Shown: positions 1-10,536 of the stretch, piece by piece
Layout: each line of letters opens with the position of its first letter
Position numbering within the stretch: position 1 is the first letter of the stretch
Assembly (NCBI GenBank): GCA_036244855.1
Contig: BQKZ01000112.1
Span: 142,776 to 179,289 of the forward strand
Direction: 5' to 3'
Source of the DNA: Temnopleurus reevesii
Taxonomy: Eukaryota > Echinodermata > Echinoidea > Temnopleuroida > Temnopleuridae
DNA length: 36,514 nucleotides
Position numbers and translations under genes: made by a program
The notes under the pieces: generated by a model
What the model was told of the DNA's origin: nothing
Seen by the model: only the letters and a program-made list of their open reading frames with translations
Database searches by the model: none

Positions 1-341
1 CCAATGTTCCTACTCCAACTTTCCCCTTTTACTTTGATGTATTGATATAGAAAGTATGCGTTGATGATTTCCAATTGCTGTGTTTCATCGTTTGATTGCA
101 CCATCTCTGGAAATATAGTAATAACGAGGAAAAAAAGCGTCAAGAAAGAAATAATTTGGCAAGCAATGTCGACATCTATATGGTAATATGGGATCCATCA
201 GGGTAAATTGGAAAAGCGTTTACCCATGACGAATAGTTGAAAAGGCATCGTGGAGTAGTCACACTAACGCGCTCTTGTAAATAGGGGTCCGCTGAACGGT
301 AGCAACAGGTTAAAATAAGCAGAAGATGATAATAATGATAA
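1..341. repeat. ~340 bp direct repeat, left copy (partner at 2753-3093)
   Basis: The first ~341 bases recur at 2753-3093 in the same orientation. By eye I count about five substitutions (near 172, 235-237 and 255-257), so identity is roughly 98-99%. The right boundary falls in an AAT/GAT-rich microsatellite in both copies, after which the sequences diverge. The left boundary is cut by the window edge; the partner is preceded by a CT-rich tract. No protein is encoded. A young segmental duplication, a pair of long terminal repeats of a coding-free element, or an assembly duplicate are all possible. The absence of primer-binding or polypurine signals at the junctions makes the LTR reading the weaker one. 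Confidence 0.9.
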
Positions 342-925
342 TATGGACAGTAATCCTCATGACAACCTGTTACATCATCCACCACCCTCTGCATCATTCC
401 CATCATCAACATCATCATCTTCCATTATACCATTACTCAAGCCGATCTATCATCCATTATGTCATCTCCCATCTCAAACTGTCGCCCCATCATCATCCAA
501 TCATCATTACCACAACTCCATCATCTCTATTCTAGCAGGAAAAAAAAAACGCAGGGGAGTGAACTATTTACCAAAAGATCATTCTCCGAAAGGTATCTCA
601 CATTCTCCACCGTCCCTCTACAGTACGAACCAACTCAGCTCCATTAGTCAAGTGCTCTCGGTGCTGACTTCAACGCTTCACCGGTTTTTCTAATTTCGAT
701 AAAATGTCATTTTCATAACGATTTCGAAAACGTACAAATGGGCAAAATGGATATGAGTCAGGTTCGCTAAATTCCACCCTTTCAATCATTATACGCAACT
801 ATTTTCCATTTTTAGGGGAAAGGGGGGGGGGGTAAATATAAAAATCAATATCTATGCAATGATATTAATACTCATGATATAGTGGTAATGGTACTAAACC
901 GCCAAGATACCGGTCTTTTTAATAA
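330..925. other. Degenerate CAT-rich stretch followed by unique AT-rich sequence
   Basis: From about 330 to 520 the plus strand is an eroded CAT/ATC trinucleotide repeat, which explains several short His/Ser-rich open frames. The rest is unremarkable AT-rich DNA with an 11-base G run at 822-832. I see no gene. Confidence 0.7.
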
Positions 926-1198
926 TGAACGGCTTTTATTTAGCGCTTATCAACTCTTTATGAAGAATTCTCTAAGCGCTCTACACTTGCAGCATTATTA
1001 CCCTGGCTTTAACAGTGCAGCTATTAGCCGCATAAGCCTTTTCAAGGAATAAATTGCTACCAGGTACCCATTCACCTCACCTGGGTTGAGTGCAGCACAA
1101 TGTGGATGAATTTCTTGCTGAAGGAAATTAACGCCATGGGTGGGATTCGAACATACGACCCTCTGGTTGAAAGGCGAGAGTCAGGACCACTATCTCTT
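925..1198 (-). mobile_element. tRNA-derived SINE, copy 1
   Basis: Read on the minus strand, the element begins with a tRNA-like head. An A-box-like ATAGTGGT lies near 1188-1195, an anticodon-arm-like segment follows, and a B-box TGTTCGAATCCC lies at 1142-1153. The body contains the complement of GGTACCCATTCACCTCACCT (1063-1082) and ends in a tail region with AGCGCT motifs (940-985) and CATTATTACCC (near 995). A second copy at 3095-3355 shares the order of these blocks, which makes this a dispersed family and not a tRNA gene. The tRNA head would have supplied an internal RNA polymerase III promoter. Mobility would have required LINE-encoded proteins supplied elsewhere. Ends are approximate. 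Confidence 0.75.
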
Positions 1199-1264
1199 TG
1201 GTATAGTGGTAACGGAAATATATTTTTCCATCGGCAGGCCCTGGTTCGAGGCTGGCCACTGATT
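1192..1264 (+). pseudogene. tRNA-like sequence (tRNA pseudogene or SINE head), head-to-head with SINE copy 1
   Basis: TGGTATAGTGGTAACG at 1199-1214 matches the pol III A-box pattern, and GGTTCGAGGC at 1243-1252 matches the B-box, with tRNA-like spacing. The acceptor stem does not pair, and the T stem pairs only weakly through G-U pairs, so this is not a functional tRNA. The two divergent A-boxes form an inverted repeat, ACCACTAT...ATAGTGGT, around 1188-1210. Confidence 0.45.
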
Positions 1265-1319
1265 GACTGGCTTTCAAGGGTGATGTGTGAACAAAATGGG
1301 ATTTTTTTTTGCAAGTGAC

Positions 1320-2230
1320 TGTTTATGAAATCTTACACCATCTCTGTTAAAATGAATAAGAACCAGCCACAGTCAAACGGTCGAACAAAAGAGTCATTCT
1401 GTTTAAATTGTTAATACACAAATATCGGAAGATAACATATGCATATTATATTATATGCATTATTTCATGGATGCAAATTTGTTGTACACAGGGCGTGCTT
1501 GTAAAGCAGTTTTTTTTACAACTGAATGCACCTACTCTGTTTTTAAAGAAGACTATAATAAATAAATGAATAATAACTAAACATAGGAAAATATTATCTT
1601 GGCATTTAGTTGGAGCGGTAACGATTTAATAAGGGGGGCTTTTAAAAAGATCTTTGCAAATTTTAGGGGGAAATTGTAATCGGTCAAGAATAGGCCTACA
1701 ACCAAAATAATCGACAACATTTTGAAAAAACTAGGGAAAGAAGGTTACTGGACATCTCTCCATTAAAAGTTTGAATGAGGAAGGCGTATTTTTGTATTTT
1801 TTGCACATTATTGTTGCCTATTAAAGCACTTTTGGTTCACTTTTTTTTGCAAGGGATAAGAAAATAAGAATAAGAATTCACGAGGCTGAAACCAACCAAT
1901 TGTAGAGGGTACTTAATCATTGGAAATTTTAGAGAATGTATACTTCTGTATACTGCCGGGACTGTCTTCACTAACTAACAACCATTTGAGAAAGTTCAAG
2001 AGGTATAGAAAGTATCATCCATAGAACCGCAATAGAATGAGCCCAACAAGAAACTAAAGGAGGCTTATAAATGACATAACGATATTTTAATAATTAATTA
2101 AACGTATGATAATAATTTCAACGGCAAAGGGCAATGCCATTTGCTGTACATAATTCATACTCTATTCCAAGAATACGTTTATTCAATATTACAGAAAACT
2201 AAACGATTCATTTTATCTTCTCTCTTCTAT
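1320..2230. other. Unique AT-rich sequence, possible LINE 3' end
   Basis: No gene is visible. A near-palindrome, ATGCATATTA/TATTATATGCAT, lies near 1439-1460, and an octamer ATGCAAAT lies near 1471. The segment at about 1530-1575, TTTTTAAAGAAGACTATAAT followed by AAATAAATGAATAA, resembles 20307-20340 and could be the 3' end of a shared non-LTR retrotransposon. The shared stretch is short, so this is tentative. Confidence 0.4.
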
Positions 2231-2421
2231 TTTTTATTTCTTTCTCTCACCAACTAATCTTTCCTTCCCTTTTAAATGTTAATATAATTTAAATGTTCAC
2301 CTTCCTTTTTTCTTGTCCCCCAAGTCATCTCGTGTATGTATACATATAGGTAAGCCCCTCCTTTCTATATTCTGTATCTCATATTACCGTATGCCCCTCC
2401 TTTCTCTCACTCTCTCCCTCC

Positions 2422-2473
<52 letters not shown>

Positions 2474-2585
2474 CTCTCTTTCTCTCTCTCTACCTCCCTC
2501 TCCCTCCCTCCCCTCTCTTTCTCTCTCTTTTTTTCTCTCTTTTTACCTCACTCTCCCCACCTCTCATGATCTATATCTCTCTCGT

Positions 2586-2640
<55 letters not shown>

Positions 2641-2752
2641 ATCCCTCTCCCTCCCTCCCCTCTCCTTCTCTCCCTCTCCCTCCCTCCCTCTCTCCTTTTC
2701 TCTCTCTCCCTCCCTCCCCTCTCTCTATACCTTCCCCTCTCTCTTCCCCTAT
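2230..2752. repeat. CT-rich microsatellite tract
   Basis: The tract is pyrimidine-rich on the plus strand, with long pure (CT)n blocks at about 2425-2468 and 2589-2638 separated by CCCT/CCTC interruptions. The Leu/Ser-rich open frames across it are artefacts of the repeat. It directly abuts the right copy of the 340 bp direct repeat. Confidence 0.95.
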
Positions 2753-3093
2753 CCAATGTTCCTACTCCAACTTTCCCCTTTTACTTTGATGTATTGATAT
2801 AGAAAGTATGCGTTGATGATTTCCAATTGCTGTGTTTCATCGTTTGATTGCACCATCTCTGGAAATATAGTAATAACGAGGAAAAAAAGCGTCAAGAAAG
2901 AAATAATTTGGCAAGCAATGTCGATATCTATATGGTAATATGGGATCCATCAGGGTAAATTGGAAAAGCGTTTACCCATGACGAATGGCTGAAAAGGCAT
3001 CGTGGATCAGTCACACTAACGCGCTCTTGTAAATAGGGGTCCGCTGAACGGTAGCAACAGGTTAAAATAAGCAGAAGATGATAATAATGATAA
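2753..3093. repeat. ~340 bp direct repeat, right copy
   Basis: This is the partner of 1-341, offset by 2752 bases in the same orientation with about five mismatches. It begins right after the CT tract and ends in the AAT/GAT microsatellite that also forms the tail of the adjacent SINE. It has no coding capacity. Confidence 0.9.
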
Positions 3094-3094
3094 T

Positions 3095-3358
3095 AATATA
3101 TAGTTATTTAGGGTTGGATAAGAACTGTTTATAAGAGCTCTGTGCATTATTACCCGGCTGCGTATAGCACGGCTACCATACGATGCTAACTGCATTAAAG
3201 GTATTCTTCCTACAGGTACCCATTCATCTCACCTAGGTTGAGTGCAGCACACAGGGGATACATTTCTTGCTGAAGAAAAGTAACTTCACGCGTGGGATTC
3301 GAACCGTCGACTTCCTAGCTGAAATACGATAGTCAGAAACGATATACCACGACAGATA
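3095..3358 (-). mobile_element. tRNA-derived SINE, copy 2
   Basis: On the minus strand the tRNA-like head has GTGGTATATCG (about 3342-3352), an anticodon-arm-like stretch, and a canonical B-box GGTTCGAATCCC at 3294-3305. The body shares GTACCCATTC and TTGAGTGCAGCAC (plus-strand orientation, 3218-3251) and CATTATTACCC (about 3145) with copy 1. Copy 1 differs by many substitutions and small indels, so the insertions are old. The tail joins the AAT-rich microsatellite at 3078-3105. Confidence 0.75.
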
Positions 3359-3359
3359 T

Positions 3360-3837
3360 TGAGAATTTGATATTGAATGCCTTAAAATAGTTGATACTAC
3401 CTGTTGGATACCTCTTCAGGAAACTGTAACTATATACATAACTATTTGAATATCACGGGCATATCCAGTATTTTATATAAAGATGGGGGGGGGGGGGGCA
3501 ACAATAGGTTAACAATTTTCCTGACAGGACCCCCCCCAAAAAAAAAGGCTTCCATTCAGCTAATAGGTAGCACAAGAGGTCACCATTTATATTTTAGTTC
3601 TTTTTGCTCCACAGTGTCCACGTCTAAGAAAAATACTGGGCACCCATCCTTTAACCCCCTAATATACAACCGATTACATTTTGTCATGATATTACCAGTG
3701 TTAGTTGCGACGAAACTAATTGACTATAATTTGAAGCAAGCCTACACAATCTTACTTTTAGTCTGTCGATTTAAACCACAAACTAACAAAATATTGACGC
3801 CGTGTGGATCACCTCTGCACTGGAACTTGAATGTGCA
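3360..3837. other. Unique sequence with homopolymers
   Basis: The stretch holds a 14-base G run at 3485-3498 and a C8/A10 run at about 3531-3547. An open frame of 149 codons crosses it but reads straight through both homopolymers, has no recognisable domain and is probably chance. Confidence 0.6.
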
Positions 3838-3960
3838 TTTGATTTTGATTTGATTTGATTTATTCGTCAGTAGCAACGTACATCAATGGATAACGCATTA
3901 AAGCCGACAAGGCTTATTTCCAATAGGGTCCACGATAATAATCTTAGTAGTATCTAATTG
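3838..3960 (-). mobile_element. 3' end of a non-LTR retrotransposon (LINE), minus strand
   Basis: Read on the minus strand, the sequence ends in AATAAATCAAATCAAATCAA, a short tandem tail typical of CR1/L2-type LINEs. It is preceded by GGAAATAAGCCTTGTCGGCT, which resembles LINE 3' untranslated ends I know from deuterostome genomes. The tail lies at 3841-3862. No reverse transcriptase sequence is visible to the right, so this is a 5'-truncated copy whose upstream limit I cannot define. Confidence 0.55.
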
Positions 3961-4645
3961 ACGATTACGGTTTGAAATGGTTTGAAACGTATGTTCATCT
4001 GAGGTTGCTAATTGCAAAACGGTCGCCAACATTGAAAATTCTCATCTTTTCTGAAAAAAAATATTATTAGATTTTCAAGATTCATCAAATATTTGAGCTT
4101 AGATTAAATGGAAGCCATATAAAGTCAATATCTATTTCTGAATTCATACTACTTTTCATACTAATCATACATTAAAACAGCATTTGAAAGATTATTTTTT
4201 TCAAAGCATTAATTTTGCTAGGATTAAATGGCCTTTTATGTCTTTTATCACGAAGTTCAAATGTCACAATTACATCAATAAAACATTTTAAGATCAGAAA
4301 CCGCAGAACAGTGGGGGGGGGGGGGGGGTCTTCACCTTTGCAGTAAATGCATGTAAACACATAGCAGTGTGAACATTGTAATTCACAGCCCCTCAACTCT
4401 TCAAAATGTTCGGTACTGCTGAAATGCAATAAAGGGGCGTTCATGCTGCGTTTGAATTGATTCAGTATTTCTGAAAGGATAATCATATGAATGGTGTTAT
4501 GAGTTGTTAGGTAACGGAGATAGTTGATGATGTGACAGAGGTTTGGTAATCATCATTGTGGCGATCCACTGTATATGGTAACGAAGGTCATGTCGATCGG
4601 GACGATAGCAACGCATCATCGGAGAGTGACGATCTGGAGAGGATG
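3960..4645. other. Unique AT-rich sequence
   Basis: I see no gene. A 16-base G run occupies 4313-4328. The 104-codon open frame on the minus strand reads through that run as polyproline and has no recognisable domain. Confidence 0.6.
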
Positions 4646-4654
4646 CTTGTCGTG

Positions 4655-4838
4655 AAGGGATGAGGAGGATGGTAATGAAGAAGAAGGTGGTGGTGGTGGT
4701 GGGTGGTTGTGGTGGTGATAATGATGGGGATGGTGGTGGTGGTGATGATGATGATGATGACGATGACGATAATGGTGGTGATGATGATGGTGATGGTGGT
4801 GGTGGTTTCGGTGGAGGTGGTGATGATGATGTTGATGT

Positions 4839-4873
<35 letters not shown>

Positions 4874-5160
4874 GTGGTAGTAGTGATGGTGGTGGTGGTG
4901 TTAGGGATGGTGATGATGATGGTGATGATGGTGGTGGTGATGATGACGATGATGATGAAGATGAAGAAGATGATGAGGATGATGATGAGGATGATGATGA
5001 TGATGATGGTGGCGATGATGATAATAAAGAAGATGATGATTATGATTATGATGTTGGTGGTGGTAGTAGTGATGGTGGTGGTGGTGTTAGGGATGATGAT
5101 GATGGTGCGATGAGGATGGTGGTAGTGGTGGTGATGATGATGGTGATGATGATGGTGGTG

Positions 5161-5191
<31 letters not shown>

Positions 5192-5690
5192 GGATGAAGA
5201 TGATGAAGATGATGATGATGAATATGATGAGGATGATGATGAGGATGATGATGAGGATGATGAGGATGATGATGAGTATGATGGTGAGGATGATGGTGAG
5301 GATGATGATGATGATGATGATGGTGGCGATGATGATAATGAAGAAGAAGATGATGATGATGATGATGATGATGGTGGTGGCGATGAGGATGGTGGTGTTG
5401 GTGATGGTGGTGGTGGTGATGATTTATGATAATGGCGCTGATGATGGTGATGGTGATGGTGATGGTGATGGTGGTGGTGGTGATGATGGTGGTGATGATG
5501 ATGATGATGATGATGGTGATGACGATGATGATGATGATGATGATGATGATGGTGTTGATGATTGTGGTGGTGGCGGTGTTGATGATGATGATGATGATAA
5601 TGATGATGATGATATAAGTGATGATGATGGTGGCGGTGATGATCAAGATGATGGACGATGGTGATGGTGTCTACGTTGATGATGACAATA
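4655..5690. repeat. ~1 kb GAT/GGT trinucleotide tract
   Basis: The plus strand is built almost only from GAT, GGT, GAG and GAA triplets and contains very little C over about 1 kb. Blocks such as GTGGTGGTGGT and GATGATGATGAT alternate, and one longer unit recurs: the GTAGTAGTGATGGTGGTGG block occurs at about 4876-4895 and again at about 5063-5082, each followed by TGTTAGGGATG. Long open frames in several phases (poly-Asp, poly-Met/Val, poly-His, poly-Ser) follow from this composition and are not genes. Confidence 0.97.
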
Positions 5691-7400
5691 ATAATTATTA
5701 TGATGATAGTGATAGTATGGTTGAGAGGAAAAGTGATGATGATATTGGTCATTGGATGTGAATGTTAGTAATATCTTCTAGTTGCTAGTGTTAAATGGTA
5801 TTGATGGTGATTGTGATATGATGATGACGACGTTGAAGATGATGATAACAGATAATAGCTAGTGGTAATAGTGGTGGTGATTATAATGATGCCGATGAGG
5901 ATCTGTGAAATCATTGTGGCATCTAGTTGTTACTTACAAACAAATTTCATGACGACCATCTTTTGCATATCTGAAAAAAGTTTTCTGGGTCAATATCAAA
6001 CCAGATAATAACCTAGCATTACACTTTATTGCTATATTTTGGGAAAAAATACATGGTCAAGAAAAAAAAGCAAATTATACATATTTTCATTGCGACGTTC
6101 ATTATTTGCTTTATGATTCATTTAAACGAGCTAAATAGATAATGGAAAGTATTAGAAAATCGTTTCAATATTAATTTTCATATCTATTTTTGGTGTCTTA
6201 CGAGTAGATTTATTCTAACATTGATTATACTCACATATTGAGAGGACTACATGATAATGGCGATATAATCGATAATCGGCTGAAATTCAAAGAAAAATGA
6301 TTGGAAACATTTAATCCGCTAAATACTCAATGATTTAATTATCTCCGACTTAGCACAATGAACTCAATTCCCGTGACCAACGGGTTATCTAAATGGGGGC
6401 ATTTCATTTTGTTTTAACAAAAAATGAGCTGTTTAGATCTAGTATTCAAGACTATCCAATTAACGTACTGATAAATTAAATCGATTACTGGGATTAAGAT
6501 GTAGCAAATAATATATATCATTTTTGTATATTTCTTCATTACACACTAGGGATCTTCTGCATACAAATGATTTCTTACAGGTCACAAGGAATCAATAAAT
6601 AATATTACCATTCATTACAAATAAATGTGAATATATCTTAAATAATTACACCAGAACGTTGCATATATCACATTTATTCTGAACAGTCCCTAAAACGACA
6701 TATACAAATGTAAAGGATTAGATAATATAAATAGTTTAATCCAGACAAAAACACATTAATATTAATGAACATAGAACGAAGAGTGGAAAGTTTGCCAGGG
6801 AGTTCTATCAGATACTTCCCCGGGCGATGTAAAGTAAATGCTATTGCAAAAAAAATTAATACATATTAACAATGGTGAACTACACGGATAAAGGTTTAAC
6901 CGTGGTAGCAATTCTTCTATTGTAATACATTCGTATATCAGTGGAACGCATTAGTCATATATACTTTATAGAAAGCTATTATTACATGACGTCATTTGTG
7001 GAATGTAATATGATACCCCAACCCAATCGAGGCTTAAATTCGGATGTTTATTATCAGATAATTCAATTAACACTCTTATCAATGGCTAGTGGCCTAATTG
7101 AGAGGGTAATTAGTAGGTGTGTATTGTTTAAGCTTTTAATCCACAAAATAACGGACTATTGCAAATTATACGTATCTTATTTAATGTATTGTCTGTATTT
7201 AAAGAATAGTCAAATCTACAATATAAATACAAAAAGATATCATATAACCATTATTTCTATTGATATTTAAACATAGCTAAAAGGTATTCGGAAACATGCG
7301 TTGAATAAGAGCTTTGAATAGGTGTATTTGATACGGTGTATTGAGTTGGTAAGAATCACAAAAAATCAATTCCTGAGCGCGACCTTGGATAACCTTTGCC
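5690..7400. other. Unique AT-rich sequence
   Basis: A short decaying GAT-rich shoulder continues to about 5900. Beyond that the sequence is AT-rich with no repeat, gene or motif that I can support. The 109-codon open frame at 6941-7270 has no recognisable domain. Confidence 0.55.
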
Positions 7401-9039
7401 AAAGCCGATCCCGCTTTGATCTTCAAGCTAACTCAATAATACTTGGTCAATTTGTTGCCCTCAAGCATAATCACAGCTAACACTATTACGAGTCGGAATT
7501 TACCCTCGGAAAAAGGAAAGAGGAAAAAGACGTGAGCGATACGATTCGAAACCACAGTGTATACATAGCAGCACCGGGGCTCTCCCTCACAAGGCCTGCG
7601 TATGTAGAACCGATACCGGCAGGTTGACGAAAAGACGTGTGGTGCCCGAAATTCGTCACACAACTTTCTCCAAACTTTCTTCGACGACGAAAAAGTTTGG
7701 CGAAAGGCGAACGCGTCGCGGAGCCTTGTTGGGATCGATGGCTTATCTTTTAATCCCTTTCTGTCATTGCAGAAGAGATTGGTGGGGGTTTAATGACCAT
7801 TTCCACTTTTGTTTCTTTTTGTTTCCCCGTTCCTTTTCACCGTCTTAGAAGTATCAAGTACAAGACGACGAACAAAGTTCGGCAAAGGGTTTTGGGGCGG
7901 ACGCGAAAAGACGCACAGATGCGCGCGTTCAATTCTACCATATGTTAGATTCTTGCCGGCCTCACCAACCCACAGCTCACTCTTCCTTCATGCTTTAGAC
8001 CCCTTTTTAATCGAACATAAGTTTTAAAAACATTTTGGAGCAAGATAAAGAGAAAGACGAAGCGATACAAACGAGCGATGGTTGTTAAGGAGCGCCGTTA
8101 CGAAAGGCAGTGACAGCCGAAGTTAGACGGCAACACGGCCAAGCCACGGGTAGGGAGGCATGCGATAAGGTGACTAGTGCTTCGGGCAGCGACACTATAC
8201 ATCCATGAAATTAAGAAATAATAAAAATGGGCGTTGAGTAATAATAATTCTTATTATTTAGTCGAATTGGAGGTGGTTTGGGGAGCATGACGCGCCCTGG
8301 CAGTGCCGAGACTTTGGCCGCGGAGTTTCGACGGCGCTTCACCCCTTACACCTGTTCTAACCATCTGTTGCTGTTTTCAAGCTCTATTCACTCGCAAAGG
8401 GTATGGAGAAAAAAATGCGCACGGTTGGCAGGCTTGAGCATGCATCCACACCCCCAATATAGCACGTTCACTGACAGAAAAGCAGCAGCGCGCTCCGCCG
8501 CGTCGGGGAGTCGAGAGACCGGAGAGTTTGGGGAGCTGTGCTCGCCAACTCTCGGCGCCCAAGGAGCCCTTCCTTCATCCCATCTGCCAAATTTACCCCC
8601 AAAACGCCTTTTTGAAAAACTCTCCTAAACAGACGTTTCTATATTTTGTTGAAGTTGGCTCCATTTTCTCTTCCGCTAGAATCTCCACTCATTGATTTGG
8701 ACACACACATGTGATAGGAAACTTATTAAAAGCGCGCGCCAAAGTCTGTTTCGAGTGACACCCCACCACTTAGTTCGATCTGACCACGAACAAAAGGCTT
8801 CGACATAACTTTTTTAGTCGAAACTTTCAGCAGGTTTTCCTCCTCTAGCTCCTAACCTAATTACAAGAATCTTCAAAGGGGGTTGAAAAGAGAGTTTTAT
8901 CGCCAGTCCATCACTTTGGGTAACTACAAAAGAATGAGATGAGACCATCTGCTAGTTTGCTCTCCATCTTTCAAGTTGGTCAAGTTCTTCTTTAGAATCC
9001 ATCTTCTCTCGGTGATACATCTTCTTCGAGATTCGGATA

Positions 9040-9372
9040 ATGAGAAGAAATTTGTCAAAATGGCGCGATGGATGGCATATTTATAGGCTTGCAATTCGCT
9101 CTCGTTTGAAGCGCGTTAAGCCGACTAATTGGGGAACTGATCGATATAACCTCTTAAGCAAAAGTGGATTTCGTCATCAAAAGCTTACAATAGGGTGTAT
9201 TCATTTATCATTTAATACGCTGTCAAAGAGAGAAAGAAAATTCATTGCCCATATAGCTGGTGGAAATATGAATCATGATCACCCAGTTTTCAAAAACGAA
9301 AGTTACAAAGAAAGTAGGAGAAGAAATTTCAACGCACTTTTTGATAACGTCGCTTCATACGAGACATCTTAA
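9040..9372 (+). CDS. Open reading frame of 110 codons, unrecognised (probably chance)
   Basis: An ATG-started frame at 9040 runs to a stop at 9372. The predicted peptide is basic (many Arg and Lys), with no signal peptide, membrane segment or motif that I recognise. It lies in the GC-richer island, about 175 bases upstream of the CCAAT/E2F/TATA cluster. No splice or homology evidence supports it. A 110-codon open frame is within what chance gives in 36 kb on six frames, so I list it only as a possibility. Confidence 0.1.
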   Translation: MRRNLSKWRDGWHIYRLAIRSRLKRVKPTNWGTDRYNLLSKSGFRHQKLTIGCIHLSFNTLSKRERKFIAHIAGGNMNHDHPVFKNESYKESRRRNFNALFDNVASYETS

Positions 9373-9545
9373 AGATTATAAGTATTTGAGAAGCTTGTAT
9401 CGCTTTCTTCTTGCTTTTGAATATTCAAAATATAATTTCTCTACTTTCAAATAATGAAGAAAATAAACCAAATCCATTTTAGAATGCTAGAGGTCATCAC
9501 TCTCTATATTTTTTTAAGTGGATTAAAAAGGGCGGGAAATCCGTG

Positions 9546-9590
9546 CCAATTTTGGCGCGCCAATGACCGCGCAGTCAATGTGCTATATAT
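9546..9590 (+). promoter_or_regulatory. CCAAT / palindromic E2F / TATA cluster, candidate core promoter
   Basis: CCAAT occurs at 9546-9550 and again at 9560-9564. Between and overlapping them is TTTGGCGCGCCAA (9551-9563), which contains the E2F consensus TTTGGCGC on both strands. TATATAT follows at 9584-9590, about 20 bases beyond the second CCAAT. A TATA-directed start would fall near 9612-9620. The order and spacing resemble cell-cycle-regulated promoters, but no recognisable transcript follows. The frame at 9454-9720 spans the cluster and so would not be its product. Confidence 0.35.
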
Positions 9591-9719
9591 TTCTACCCGA
9601 TGTCGTCTGCAAGAAATCTACGCAATCCAATTAGATCAATTTTTATCTGCAGGGAATGCCGCACAAGTCAAGAGGAGAAAACTCGCTCCAATTTCGAAGA
9701 TGAAATTAGAAATTGGCTA

Positions 9720-10536
9720 GATAGTCTTTATCGGGATGGCCAAAATATTTCCTGAGGCCATATGCAGTGAGATAGGTTATTCGCCTCCGTAACAGAAAAT
9801 ATGACGATTGGTGAGGAATCTATTTGCAGATGATGTTTCATGATACATTTTCTAGTTAGTTAACATATATTACCTCATTATCTCGTTAAAATTATCTTTA
9901 AGAGGAGTCAAACGTCAACTTAAAGCCTACATGTTATTTAGGAATACAATATAATCAACATAAGACAGACAATCGAGTTAAACAAATATACGATAAACAC
10001 TACAAATCAACTCCTTTAAACAGAACATCGTCAATTTAAAAACGGAAAAAGGAAAAAAGTGTTTGCACATATTCTAATAGTCTTGATACTGATTTAGTTT
10101 TATCAATTAAAATATGTTTTCATGTTGAAGACCCTCTCACACATTGCATATTTGACATATTTGAAGCTATAGAATTAGCTTTACATGACAGTTTAAACAT
10201 AATATGACCACAATATTTCTTTTCCGGAATAAAAGTGAAATCTAACAAAATTGGAATAATGTAAATAGTTTCTGATCAAAAAATTTTGTGTTCCCGCGTT
10301 CGCATCTAAATTGATTGAAAATATGATGTCCATTTAATTTCAACCAGAAGAAAGAAAACTACATGTGGAAAATAAATCCCTGTTTAACCAATTGAAATAC
10401 TGTTGTTACAACCGTTCAAGTCACAAAAGGTTGCATTCCCTTAATTCTGCTACAAAAAATTAGTTACAAAATGGGAGGTAGTCAATGTTTAATAAAAAAT
10501 GGAAAACAATAAGATTGTTTAATAATATATCCCAGT
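9720..10536. other. Unique AT-rich sequence
   Basis: I see no gene, repeat or regulatory motif that I can support. Confidence 0.6.

Larger units (their letters stand above)
7420..9720. promoter_or_regulatory. Repeat-free, GC-richer island; candidate regulatory or promoter region
   Basis: Compared with its flanks the segment is clearly richer in G+C and CpG and has no microsatellite or transposon signature for about 2.3 kb. It contains E2F-like sites: TTTGGCG at about 7695-7701, GCGCGCCAAA at 8734-8743, and the palindromic TTTGGCGCGCCAA at 9551-9563. A TATTTATAG motif occurs near 9078. Several short open frames cross it (for example 8287-8628 and 9040-9372), but none shows a known domain. The region could hold a promoter with an unrecognised first exon, or an enhancer. 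Function is inferred from composition and motifs only. Confidence 0.35.

Noticed and set aside
1142..1264. Functional tRNA genes
   Set aside because: A- and B-boxes are present, but acceptor and T-stem pairing fail and the sequence continues into a SINE body.
1..3093. Complete LTR retrotransposon bounded by the 340 bp repeats
   Set aside because: The internal 2.4 kb has no gag or pol frame and includes a SINE and CT repeats, and no primer-binding site is visible. The left boundary is outside the window.
3294..3358. Functional tRNA on the minus strand
   Set aside because: The B-box is perfect, but the flanking body is shared with another dispersed copy, so it is a SINE head.
3404..3853. 149-codon frame
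   Set aside because: It reads through G, C and A homopolymers, shows no domain and ends in a LINE tail.
4588..5752. Open frames up to 352 codons (His-, Ile-, Asp-, Ser-rich) on both strands
   Set aside because: They are translations of the GAT/GGT trinucleotide repeat. All phases stay open because of composition and there is no non-repetitive domain.
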